IMG/VR virus record: IMGVR_UViG_3300033148_009360
Coordinates: 1-34,031 of that record
Origin: a virus
Direction: 5' to 3' (one strand)
DNA: 34,031 nt
This document shows positions 21,642 through 29,865 of this stretch, in pieces; within the stretch, counting starts at the first letter, position 1, and every line of letters starts with the position of its first letter. Both the position numbers and the translations under genes were made by a program. The notes below the pieces were generated by a model, which worked only from the letters and a program-made list of their open reading frames with translations, ran no database searches and was not told the origin of the DNA.

Positions 21642-22595
21642 ATGCCTCAAGCAGAAGGCGCACAAGGGCAAATATTGCTTGCCGAAGAGACAACGTACAA
21701 CCAGGACCCGAGCCCGCTCGACGCGGTGGTCCTCCCGTTCGCCAGAGAGACTCTCGGGATGAGGCGCAACCGCATCGAGCGGGAGACCATCACCAAGAAC
21801 CGCAACAAGCGCATGCCCAAGCGGGGCAAGCAGGACGTTACCGGAGACATAACGGTCGAGCTCAACAACCACGCTCACGCCTATCTCCTCAAACACCTGC
21901 TCGGCTCGGTGGCCACCGCGGGCTCATCGGCCCCTTACACCCACACCTTCAAGGTGGGGCCCCTCCCGGTGGGCCTGGTAATCGAGAAGGGGTTCACCGA
22001 CATCGGCGAGTACTTCAAGTACAACGGTTGCAAGGTGGCCCGCGCGGCGTTCGACTTCAGGGATGAGGGTATCATCGCACCCGTCTTTACGCTCCAGGGG
22101 AGCGGCAAAGAGACGGTGTCAGGCACCCCGATGGACGCTGACCCGGTCGAGCTCGCCGACGAGGTGTTCGACGGCTTCGAAGCGTCGATCGAGGAGGGGG
22201 GCGCGGAGATCGCCACGGTGACCGAGGTGAACTTCGAGGTCAACAACGACCTCGACCCCGGAGGTTACACCGTGGGGAGCCAGGGGATCAGGCATAAGCT
22301 CTCCGCCGGCTTCTGCGTCGTCACCGGCAACCTTACCGCCATGTTCGACTCGGTCGCCCTCTACAACAAGGCGGTCAACCACACGGAGAGCAGTCTCAAG
22401 ATCACTCTTACACGCGATACTGACAACAGCATCGAGTTCCTGATCCCCGAGCTGGTCTTCGACCCCGAGGCCCCGGTGATAGAAGGCCCCAGGGGGGTGC
22501 TCGTCCGGCTGCCGTTCATGGCCTACTACGACGATTCAGGCGAGCAGACGTCGATACAGGTAACCGTCAAGAACGACATGGCAACGATAGGGTGA
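21642..22595 (+). CDS. Major tail tube protein
   Basis: The protein has 317 residues. LLAEETTYNQDPSPLDAVVL, then RETITKNRNKRMPKRGKQDV with TGDITVELNN and later YKYNGCK-like strands fit the siphovirus tail tube (TTP) family found in B3/D3112-like phages. It forms the hexameric tube around the tape measure. No sheath gene follows, which shows the tail is non-contractile. Confidence 0.82.
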   Translation: MPQAEGAQGQILLAEETTYNQDPSPLDAVVLPFARETLGMRRNRIERETITKNRNKRMPKRGKQDVTGDITVELNNHAHAYLLKHLLGSVATAGSSAPYTHTFKVGPLPVGLVIEKGFTDIGEYFKYNGCKVARAAFDFRDEGIIAPVFTLQGSGKETVSGTPMDADPVELADEVFDGFEASIEEGGAEIATVTEVNFEVNNDLDPGGYTVGSQGIRHKLSAGFCVVTGNLTAMFDSVALYNKAVNHTESSLKITLTRDTDNSIEFLIPELVFDPEAPVIEGPRGVLVRLPFMAYYDDSGEQTSIQVTVKNDMATIG

Positions 22596-22599
22596 GGAG

Positions 22600-22977
22600 A
22601 TGAACGAATATTTTGAGCGGTTGAAGGATAAGGTGCGCCCGCTGACTTACAAAGAGGTGAGGGGCTTTTTGGACCAAGGGATAAGGTTTAATGCCCTCAC
22701 AGTCGAAAATGCGGATGATGCGCTCGTGAAAACTCTTGAAACCCAATTTACGCCCGAAGAAGTCGGGCGACTCCCATATCCCGAGGCCCTGAAGCTCTTC
22801 AGGGAGATCTTAAGGGCCACATTCGTAAGTGATTCCGACTTAAAAAACTCGTCGACGCCTGGCGGTGGTGGTCCGAAGGCGGACCAGAATACTGCCGGGC
22901 CTGCAGAAAACGGCACGAGCGCAGGGGCGGAAGGCTCGAATGTGAAAACTGCGTGGCCCGAGCCCCAAATATCTTGA
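22600..22977 (+). CDS. Tail assembly chaperone, unshifted product
   Basis: The protein has 125 residues: a helical chaperone domain to about residue 80 (KVRPLTYKEVRGFLDQGIRF, then FTPEEVGRLPYPEALKLFRE) followed by a low-complexity Gly/Pro/Ala tail. It is the lambda gpG equivalent, coating the tape measure during tail assembly. Codons 81-83 carry a slippery heptamer that would divert a fraction of ribosomes into the -1 frame. Confidence 0.8.
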   Translation: MNEYFERLKDKVRPLTYKEVRGFLDQGIRFNALTVENADDALVKTLETQFTPEEVGRLPYPEALKLFREILRATFVSDSDLKNSSTPGGGGPKADQNTAGPAENGTSAGAEGSNVKTAWPEPQIS

Positions 22978-23216
22978 GGCAGAATCGCGATGCCTGGAGG
23001 CTTTGGCTGTTGTCCAACACTCAATGGAGATGCGGCCCCGCCGGCATCCTTGGCCTTGATTATCCCGCCGCTTTCAGGATTGCCGAACTGCACGGGATCC
23101 CCGTGACGCCGCAATTGCATATACGGCTCATGGCCCTTGAGGCCGAAGCTTTAAAGGAGAAGAAGTCGAAAAACAGGGGAAGCAAGAACTCCGATGTTCC
23201 GGAAAAACGCCGTTGA
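22600..23216 (+). CDS. Tail assembly chaperone fusion made by -1 frameshift (gpGT-like)
   Basis: Slippage at 22842-22848 joins 83 residues of the chaperone to 122 residues of the -1 frame, about 205 residues in total. The transframe part contains CRAC and, 15 residues later, CENC, a likely zinc site, then RDAWRLWLLSNTQWRCGPAG and PAAFRIAELHGIPVTP typical of the second chaperone ORF (DUF1799-like). A stand-alone start at GTG 22953 is possible but would lose the Cys motif. The 3' end overlaps the tape measure start by 23 nt. Confidence 0.72.
22842..22848 (+). promoter_or_regulatory. -1 ribosomal frameshift heptamer A AAA AAC
   Basis: In the chaperone frame the codons are TTA AAA AAC, giving the X XXY YYZ pattern A AAA AAC. 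The -1 frame is open from here to 23216 and no stop intervenes. Lambda uses G GGA AAG at the same step (G/GT). No strong downstream pseudoknot was identified by eye. Confidence 0.75.
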
Positions 23217-26019
23217 AATCATCATAACCGCTAAAGACCTGACGGACCGCGCTTTCAAGAGTGTTTACTCCGGCCTGGAGGGCGTTAAAAAGCGGGTATT
23301 CAGCCTACAAGGGGCTGTTACAACCCTTGTGGGAGGGTACGGCGCGAAGAGGCTGGTCGAGAGCTTCTTCGACGTAGGGTTAAGCGCCGATAGGATGAGT
23401 CGCGGCCTGGCCGCGGCAACGGGATCCGTTGAGGCGGCGGCCCGGGCCGAGATGTTCCTGAGGCAGGAGTCGGAACGCCTGGGCCTCGTCTTTGAAGATC
23501 AGATCAAAGGCTATAAAGGCATCGCCGCCGCTGCACGGGGAACCGCCCTGGAAGGCGAAGACGTCCGGGAGATATACCTGGGTATCGTCGAAGCCTCGAC
23601 CGCGCTTCAGCTTTCGCAAGAAGAGACCAGGGGGGCGCTCAATGCGGTCACCCAGATGATCTCAAAGGGTAAGGTGCAGGCTGAAGAGCTGAGGGGGCAG
23701 CTTGGCGAGCGCCTGCCGGGGGCATTCCAGATAGCCGCCCGCGCGATGGGCGTGACCACCGCCCAACTCTCCGACATGCTCGATAAAGGGCAAATCATTT
23801 CGGAGGAATTCCTGCCCCGATTCGCAAAGCAGTTGAGAGATGAATTTGCGGACAAGGTGAAGGATGCCGCCAACAGCGCCCAGAGTCAGATCAACAGGCT
23901 CCAGAACACCTGGTTCGATCTTCGCAAAACAGTAATGGAATCAGGGGTGACAGACGCCTTTGCCGAGTCGATCAAAGAGTTAAACCAGGAGTTGAAAGAC
24001 TGGACAGGTAATAACCGCGAACTTATCAGACAGAAGGTCCCCGAGTATATTAAGGAAACAAGAGAGGCCCTGGAAGGGATTTGGGATATCATTAATTATG
24101 ATTCGGCCATTATCGAGTGGGGCATAGTTGGCCTTGCGTTTGGGGGCAAAAAAGGAGCGGTTTTAGTCGGCGGCATGGCTCACATGAAGGCATGGGCGGA
24201 AAATTTAGGAAAGGCCCTTGGTATGGCATCCGCCGGAGTTTTGGATTTTAAAGAAATCGCAACGGCCAATTTTAAGGAATTGGAAGCATTGGTCGAAAAA
24301 GGAGAGCTTCTTCTCCAAGGTCCTTATTATCGCGGAAAAATTCCCCCGCGCCCAAAAAACAACACGGGAAACGGTGAAACATTCAATTCTTCAGGGAGAG
24401 CAGGCGAAAAAAACTCAATAAAAAAACATTTAGAAGAAATAGCAAAAATCAGGGCGAAGGCCCTCCAAAAAATTAGAGAGCAGGAAGCAAAACTGATCTA
24501 TGAGCCTGCCCCTCCCCTGCTCGCATTTGAGGCCGAGGCGGACCTCAGGAAGATCCTGGAAGATAGGGCGAAAAAACACGCCGAAGAGGAAAAACGCCTC
24601 GCGGCCGAGCGGGCCCGGGCCTATCGCGAGATGTACCGCGACATGGGGGCGGAGGGCAAAAAATACTATGCCTACCAGGTGCAACTGCTCCAAAAGCAAA
24701 AGGAGCAGTACGTCAAGGTCACGGGCGACCAGGAGCTCGTGGCGGAATGGTTCTCTAAGAAGCTGAAAGAGCTCAACCGCGAAAACCTCCTCTCCTACGG
24801 CGGTTTTCTCGATGGCATCCGGGTGGGGCTCGATGACACGGCAGAGGACCTCCGCTCCTGGGCCGAGCTCGGGAAATCCCTGGTCGAGGACATGGCCTCG
24901 GGGTCCCGCAACGCCATAAGCGACATACTGTTTGACGGCCTGACCGGAGAGCTCAAAAGCCTCTCCGACTACTGGGACGCCACCTGGAAATCAATGGCCC
25001 GCAAAGCCACGGACTACGTGGCCGAGTTCGCCACCTCGGCCCTGGCGGGCCTGGCGAAGAAGTACGCGGGCCCGGCCATAAGCGGCGTGGCCTCGTGGGT
25101 CAAGGGCCTGTTCGCCCACGAAGGACGATGGGAGATCAAGGAGGACGAGGTCCCGATCATAGCACAACGGGGCGAGATGATCCTCCCCCGGGACGTGGCA
25201 GAGCCCCTGAGACGGATGCTCGAGAGGGGCAACATCCACGACATGCAAGAACTCGTGAGGGGCATGGCCGCGCCGGCGGGCGCCGGCGGCCTCGCGCTGC
25301 TTGGAAGGGGGCTTGGGATAGGCGAAGGCGTATCTCCCCTCGAGGCGGTCATCCTGGCCGCACAATCTGCCCTCGGTAACCCCCGAGGAACAGTGACCGG
25401 GCTGATCGAAAACGTGCTTGGAGAAGTAATCGGCTATAAGAGCGCCCCCGGCACCTGGGCGGACGATGTAGGCTCGATCATTGGCAGCATCCTCGGCACC
25501 ATGACCCTCGGCCCCGGTTTCGGAAGCACAACCGGATCAGTCCTCGGCGGGACCCTGGCCTATGGCCTGGCGGATCTTTTTAACGCCCGGGGGCCTTACG
25601 AGGCACTGATGGACGCCCTGGAGGATGCGGGCCTTGGTTGGAGCGGGTCGGCCCGCACAGCGCGGGATGTCGAAAAAGCCAGGGCATGGGATCCCTTTGA
25701 GAGCGTAAGTTACGGCGGCGGAGGCTGGGACGGTTGGGGCTTTTCCCCAGGGTACGAGAGCTTCCTGATCGGCACGGGGCCGAGGGGCCTCCCTCGCACG
25801 GGACTGTTCCTCGGCCACCGGGGCGAAATAGTGCTCAACCCGCGCGAGAGCGAGCTGTTGCGTCGCATGGCATCGGGGAGGGAGGCGGCGGCGACGAGGC
25901 CTATACATATTACCGTACAAGTCGGTAAGGAGGAGTTCGAGGCGTACATCGCTCAGGTAAGCGATGGTGTCCGGGTGCGAGCGGAGCGCCGACAGATGGG
26001 CGCTGGGAGGATCTACTAA
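23194..26019 (+). CDS. Tape measure protein
   Basis: The protein has 941 residues. The N-terminus (VEIIITAKDLTDRAFKSVYS, and AAATGSVEAAARAEMFLRQE) with MISKGKVQAEELRGQLGERL and the long helical middle are typical of lambda-type tape measures; hydrophobic Gly/Ala stretches follow (about residues 605-640 and 750-800), and the end contains RGEIVLNPRESELLRRM. It sets the tail length and helps DNA entry. At about 0.15 nm per residue it would give a tail of roughly 140 nm. The 24040-24480 part is distinctly AT-rich, suggesting segment exchange. Confidence 0.9.
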   Translation: MFRKNAVEIIITAKDLTDRAFKSVYSGLEGVKKRVFSLQGAVTTLVGGYGAKRLVESFFDVGLSADRMSRGLAAATGSVEAAARAEMFLRQESERLGLVFEDQIKGYKGIAAAARGTALEGEDVREIYLGIVEASTALQLSQEETRGALNAVTQMISKGKVQAEELRGQLGERLPGAFQIAARAMGVTTAQLSDMLDKGQIISEEFLPRFAKQLRDEFADKVKDAANSAQSQINRLQNTWFDLRKTVMESGVTDAFAESIKELNQELKDWTGNNRELIRQKVPEYIKETREALEGIWDIINYDSAIIEWGIVGLAFGGKKGAVLVGGMAHMKAWAENLGKALGMASAGVLDFKEIATANFKELEALVEKGELLLQGPYYRGKIPPRPKNNTGNGETFNSSGRAGEKNSIKKHLEEIAKIRAKALQKIREQEAKLIYEPAPPLLAFEAEADLRKILEDRAKKHAEEEKRLAAERARAYREMYRDMGAEGKKYYAYQVQLLQKQKEQYVKVTGDQELVAEWFSKKLKELNRENLLSYGGFLDGIRVGLDDTAEDLRSWAELGKSLVEDMASGSRNAISDILFDGLTGELKSLSDYWDATWKSMARKATDYVAEFATSALAGLAKKYAGPAISGVASWVKGLFAHEGRWEIKEDEVPIIAQRGEMILPRDVAEPLRRMLERGNIHDMQELVRGMAAPAGAGGLALLGRGLGIGEGVSPLEAVILAAQSALGNPRGTVTGLIENVLGEVIGYKSAPGTWADDVGSIIGSILGTMTLGPGFGSTTGSVLGGTLAYGLADLFNARGPYEALMDALEDAGLGWSGSARTARDVEKARAWDPFESVSYGGGGWDGWGFSPGYESFLIGTGPRGLPRTGLFLGHRGEIVLNPRESELLRRMASGREAAATRPIHITVQVGKEEFEAYIAQVSDGVRVRAERRQMGAGRIY

Positions 26020-26987
26020 TGCTCTTATGCGAGGTGACCATCAACTCTATCCTCCATCGTGTCTCTATGGAGGGGGCTGCATTGGAGTACTTCTGGGACC
26101 CGCTTATCATCTCTATCGATCCGCCACAGTACAAGATCGCTAATCCTTATGGCGGATATGTCCGCCCCGGATATGGGAGTATCTCCTTCTCGCCCGATCT
26201 TTTCGCTTCGAGTTGGCCCCCGCCCGCCCGTTGTGACGTGACCCTCTACTACGCGGATGGGGAGGAGACATCCAGAGAGACCCTGTTCTCGGGCGCGATG
26301 CACCTGAGGAGCATAACCAGAGAGGGGATAAGTTACGAGCTTTTCGGCCCCTCGTTCAGTGCCGAGGTGGCGGGAGGCACAGCATTCGACGATACGCTCG
26401 TTAACGTCACATCGTGGTTCTGCGACCCCTCAAGGCTCAACTTGTCGCTCGACTCAACATATGCCCGCTCTCCCAGCCCGGCGGTCAAATTTACCACCGC
26501 GCGGGATGAGCTTGCGATCAATCTGCTATCGAGACTTTGTGCTTTCTTTACTCATCTCTTCTACGTCCGCGGTTCCACCCTCTACCTGGTAGACATGTTC
26601 GCGGATGCCGGGAGCGAGACCTTGACCGAGTTTGATTTCTTCCCCTCGGAGTACGAGCTCAATGTCCCGGTGGGCATTGTTAAAAGCGCAAACCATGCGA
26701 GGACATCCATACATGTCTATGGCAATGAGCTGGCCCTCGGTGCGGAATACCACGACATGCAGGCAAACATTGAGGCGGCCCTGGATGATATATTAACAAT
26801 CGTCAACAGGCCGCGGTGCAGGTTGCGTATCCCTTTCAAGGGCGGCCTGCCGAATCCCGGCAAGAAGATATCCTGGTCCGACTCCTCTGTCGGGCAGGGT
26901 CTGAACGCATATATCAGGGCACGCACGATGAAATATGATTTCGTGGGAGGCGAAATAGTAGTCGAGGGTGAAGGGGTGTTGTCGTGA
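26019..26987 (+). CDS. Distal tail protein
   Basis: The protein has 322 residues, strand-rich: LLCEVTINSILHRVSMEGAA, YVRPGYGSISFSPDLFASSW, then LLSRLCAFFTHLFYVRGSTL and PSEYELNVPVGIVKSANHAR. It overlaps the tape measure stop. Position and composition fit a tail tip or hub protein of siphovirus-type Mu-like phages. No precise family is recognised. Confidence 0.65.
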   Translation: MLLCEVTINSILHRVSMEGAALEYFWDPLIISIDPPQYKIANPYGGYVRPGYGSISFSPDLFASSWPPPARCDVTLYYADGEETSRETLFSGAMHLRSITREGISYELFGPSFSAEVAGGTAFDDTLVNVTSWFCDPSRLNLSLDSTYARSPSPAVKFTTARDELAINLLSRLCAFFTHLFYVRGSTLYLVDMFADAGSETLTEFDFFPSEYELNVPVGIVKSANHARTSIHVYGNELALGAEYHDMQANIEAALDDILTIVNRPRCRLRIPFKGGLPNPGKKISWSDSSVGQGLNAYIRARTMKYDFVGGEIVVEGEGVLS

Positions 26988-27751
26988 AATGCATCTATCC
27001 TAACAATATAACGAGCATCACGGCCGATGAGGAGAATAGCAACTATCCCGCTGTAAACCTCCTCGACAAACATCCCAAGAAGGTATGGAAAGCCACGAGC
27101 AGGGACGCGACTGTCGAAGCCGTCGTGCAGGGCGGAGGGGCATGCGCCGTTATCGCGACGAACGCCGTGAGCGTCGAGCTTACCCTGTCCGCGGGGCAAA
27201 CCATCTCCTGGGACACGGGGATCGCCTGGGACACGGGGATCGCCTGGGACACCTCGGGCGATTCTGACGTAAGTAATACCAAGGTCCTCTCAGGCGATGC
27301 CGGCGGCTGCGCTTGGTTTGATTTCGTGGATCGCGAAGGCCCCTTTTCGGCCATCCTCGCCTTTACCGCGGCCGCGGGAGATGTTGTGCAAGCGGGGGTT
27401 GTCCGGATCGGCACATGTAATGAGTTCGAAGATCCGACGCCGGGGCTCAGGGAGGGGCTCAAGGACTACTCAATTGTCCGAGAACTCAACAACGGCGCGA
27501 CTTACATCCTCAAAAGAAATGTCGTTCGAACCTTCCAGGGCAGTCTTTTGGGAGGGCGGGACGATGAATTTTACAGGTTCATGCTTGCCGTCGCAAAAGA
27601 GGCTGGCCCCGAACCCCTGGCCTGGCGCCTGGTCCACGATGTCCCGGACCCGCAGTGGATCGTCTTTGCCAGGTTCGACGAAATGCCCGCAGGGGGACAT
27701 GACTTGCCTGATGACTGCATAATTGATTTCCATCTGCTCGAGGTGATTTGA
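26984..27751 (+). CDS. Tail tip protein with tandem insertion
   Basis: The protein has 255 residues. The start (KCIYPNNITSITADEENSNY, AVNLLDKHPKKVWKAT) resembles discoidin/galactose-binding-like tail proteins that follow the distal tail gene. Residues about 76-90 are three repeats of an 18-bp unit (WDTGIA). The end LPDDCIIDFHLLEV is compact. The ATG overlaps the upstream stop. Confidence 0.65.
   Translation: MKCIYPNNITSITADEENSNYPAVNLLDKHPKKVWKATSRDATVEAVVQGGGACAVIATNAVSVELTLSAGQTISWDTGIAWDTGIAWDTSGDSDVSNTKVLSGDAGGCAWFDFVDREGPFSAILAFTAAAGDVVQAGVVRIGTCNEFEDPTPGLREGLKDYSIVRELNNGATYILKRNVVRTFQGSLLGGRDDEFYRFMLAVAKEAGPEPLAWRLVHDVPDPQWIVFARFDEMPAGGHDLPDDCIIDFHLLEVI
27209..27252. repeat. In-frame 18-bp tandem repeat
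   Basis: The unit TGGGACACGGGGATCGCC occurs at 27209 and 27227, with a partial third copy from 27245. It encodes WDTGIA repeats and can change copy number without frameshift. Confidence 0.9.
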
Positions 27752-28329
27752 TGGTTACAGCATACAGGAAGACGGCGCGGACCGGGGGCGGCGCCAATGC
27801 CCTCGATGGGATCGATGGGAATGTGCTGAAGGACGGAGATTTTGCTTTCGTCTTCGATACCGGGGCGTTTTACGTCTATATTCTCGATGCCGACTCCGGA
27901 GCGCCCGAAGATGACCCGGATGTTATCGCTCCGGATGTAAACCCGGGCGATAAGCGCTGGGTACTGCAAGTAAGCTACTTGGCCACCGGCGTGGCGCGTG
28001 AGTGGACCGCGGCGCAGACCTATGATGCCCAAACGGTCTCAAGTGCAAGCAATCATGTCTCCTGGGACGTATCAGCCAAACCCCTCGCCAAGCTCGCAAT
28101 GACCGAGAACACCACTATTGACGCTCCGATAAACCAGAGCGACGGCGGGTGGTATGCATTGATCATCACCCACGACGGGTCAAGCACCGTGAGCTGGGCG
28201 AATGTCTTTAAGTTCGCAGGGGGAAACGCTCCGGCCCTGTCAAGCGCGAGCGGGGCCGTTGATATACTCACTTTCGAGAGCGACGGTGCAAACATGCGGT
28301 GTACCGGTTATGTTCTCGACGTAAAATAA
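27751..28329 (+). CDS. Tail fibre-associated protein
   Basis: The protein has 192 residues from ATG 27751, behind GAGGTG. It reads as two parts: residues 1-75 (NVLKDGDFAFVFDTGAFYVY, with NPGDKRWVLQ) typical of fibre or baseplate attachment segments, and a beta-rich remainder (ISTT-type strands, GWYALIITHDGSSTVSW, FKFAGGNAPAL) common in phage fibre tips. Specific role unknown. Confidence 0.6.
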   Translation: MVTAYRKTARTGGGANALDGIDGNVLKDGDFAFVFDTGAFYVYILDADSGAPEDDPDVIAPDVNPGDKRWVLQVSYLATGVAREWTAAQTYDAQTVSSASNHVSWDVSAKPLAKLAMTENTTIDAPINQSDGGWYALIITHDGSSTVSWANVFKFAGGNAPALSSASGAVDILTFESDGANMRCTGYVLDVK

Positions 28330-28338
28330 GAGGACATA

Positions 28339-29130
28339 ATGATTATTCTGCCCGCAGGAGCTTCAAAAAATTCGTGGACGGCCTGGGATGAGCAATCAGA
28401 ATTTACTCTTGATGTGGACCAGGATGGTGATGGCAACGGGGATACCTTTATCTGCTTCTTCGAGAACCCTACTACTGGAGGTGATGAAACCGGGCGTGGT
28501 GGCGGACTGAGTGGTAGTGATTTGGTATTAACACAAGCTGGTAACATAGCAGGAGCAACAGGCTCTCCACCGACAAGATACACAGATGGCAGTGATGACA
28601 GTTTTAATTTGACCACTAATTTTGCAAAAACATTATTTATCAACACTACGTGGACAATCATTGCAAAAGGGAGAGATGTCAAGCATGGAAGTGGAAGTAA
28701 CAACATAAGTAATATATGCCAATTCTATGGGAATTCAGCAGGGAATCGTCGTTGTGGAATTTCGATGGTCATTGACTCAAGTGAACCAAACCAGGTTTTA
28801 TCCACATGGGGCTACAACGCCATAGATGACACACAAGCTGCTACGGTAAAAACAACAGCAGCGGTCCCAACAACAGGAGACGTTTATTTTATCCACGAGT
28901 GGGATGGAACAACCAGGAGGATGGGTTTTTCTACCACAAAACCCACGTCTTGGGATGACATTCCGTCTTCCCAAAAAATAACTTTGAACATTGGAGGAAA
29001 TTATACTGACCCCGTTTCGTTTGATCAGTATGGAAGAAGGTTTTTTAATGATTATAACGGCGGTAATGCAATAGAAGGGTACTTTTACTATGTTATTGTT
29101 AGCAAAGTACCATTATTGTCAGGAACTTAA
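28339..29130 (+). CDS. Probable receptor-binding/fibre protein, AT-rich
   Basis: The protein has 263 residues, rich in Thr, Ser, Gly and Asn. TLDVDQDGDGNGDTFICFFE contains an Asp-rich calcium-type loop. The later part (TLFINTTWTIIAKGRDVKHG, VYFIHEWDGTTRRMGFST, EGYFYYVIVSKVPLL) suggests a concanavalin-like jelly roll. Codon use is clearly more AT-rich than its neighbours, indicating recent acquisition, as expected for a host-range determinant. Confidence 0.6.
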   Translation: MIILPAGASKNSWTAWDEQSEFTLDVDQDGDGNGDTFICFFENPTTGGDETGRGGGLSGSDLVLTQAGNIAGATGSPPTRYTDGSDDSFNLTTNFAKTLFINTTWTIIAKGRDVKHGSGSNNISNICQFYGNSAGNRRCGISMVIDSSEPNQVLSTWGYNAIDDTQAATVKTTAAVPTTGDVYFIHEWDGTTRRMGFSTTKPTSWDDIPSSQKITLNIGGNYTDPVSFDQYGRRFFNDYNGGNAIEGYFYYVIVSKVPLLSGT

Positions 29131-29144
29131 TAGGAGCCCAGGAA

Positions 29145-29183
29145 GATGCCTCAATGGATAAAGTTTAAGTTGATCGAGCCTTA
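29145..29183 (+). CDS. 12-codon mini-ORF with ribosome site
   Basis: ATG 29145 to TAA 29183 encodes MPQWIKFKLIEP, preceded by AGGAG (29132-29136) and GGAAG. It may be a remnant of a fibre gene or a leader. Its reality is doubtful. Confidence 0.25.
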
Positions 29184-29206
29184 ATGCGGCATGAGGAGGG
29201 CGAGCG

Positions 29207-29695
29207 ATGTGGAAATTACCTGATGGCCGGATTATCAAACACCCGCAGCCGATTGAGGCGGATGGCGTGCGCCATCCCCGGGACATATTCGTCCGCTGGT
29301 CGGACGAGGAGCTCGCAGGAATCGGTATAAGGCGTATAGTGGCAGACGAGTACGACCACGAGCATTATGTCGCGGTATCGCACAAAGACGTGGAGCGGGA
29401 AAACAAGGTGTGGCGCACATATAAGCTCGCGCCGCGCTATACTCTGGAGGAGCTCCGGACCCGCAAGGTCGAGCGAGTAAAGGTCCTTGCACGGTCACTG
29501 CTCGCCGAGACCGACTGGATGGTGATCAGGGAGGCGGATGACCCCGGCCGCCCCGTTCCTGCGGCGGTGAAGGTGTATCGCGATGCCATACGCAAAGCGT
29601 CTGACGCCCTTGAAGAGGAAATCAATAAGGCGGATTATGCGACTCTCAGCAAACTCGATGTTGTCAAAAGACTCGAAGCAATAAAGATCCAATGA
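29207..29695 (+). CDS. Fibre-region protein, possibly assembly chaperone
   Basis: The protein has 162 residues. The N-terminal half (WKLPDGRIIKHPQPIEADGV, then RHPRDIFVRWSDEELAGIGI) is followed by a basic helical half (RKVERVKVLARSLLAETDWM, VIREADDPGRPVPAAVKVYR). A DWMV/T..R.AD...P.P....YR pattern is common in phage tail fibre assembly proteins and pre-neck appendage chaperones. GGAGGG lies upstream. The stop overlaps the next short gene. Confidence 0.6.
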   Translation: MWKLPDGRIIKHPQPIEADGVRHPRDIFVRWSDEELAGIGIRRIVADEYDHEHYVAVSHKDVERENKVWRTYKLAPRYTLEELRTRKVERVKVLARSLLAETDWMVIREADDPGRPVPAAVKVYRDAIRKASDALEEEINKADYATLSKLDVVKRLEAIKIQ

Positions 29696-29865
29696 TCGAC
29701 GCGAGAAACAAGTTGAAACTATTCCAGGTGCCGACCAGGGGCAAGACTCCCGCTGAAGCACCTGTTGATTCCATCCTCAAGGCCTCTTTGACGGCCCGAG
29801 AAGTGGAGGTCGAGGTTCCGGAGCGCAATGATTGGCATTTCCGGACCATTGATGGGAGACCCTGA
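29692..29865 (+). CDS. 57-residue fibre-region protein
   Basis: This short gene starts at ATG 29692 (ATGA overlap with the upstream stop) and its TGA shares a base with the next ATG at 29865. The product begins MIDARNKLKLFQVPTRGKTP and ends NDWHFRTIDGRP. Overlaps on both sides argue that it is translated. No family is recognised. Confidence 0.55.
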   Translation: MIDARNKLKLFQVPTRGKTPAEAPVDSILKASLTAREVEVEVPERNDWHFRTIDGRP

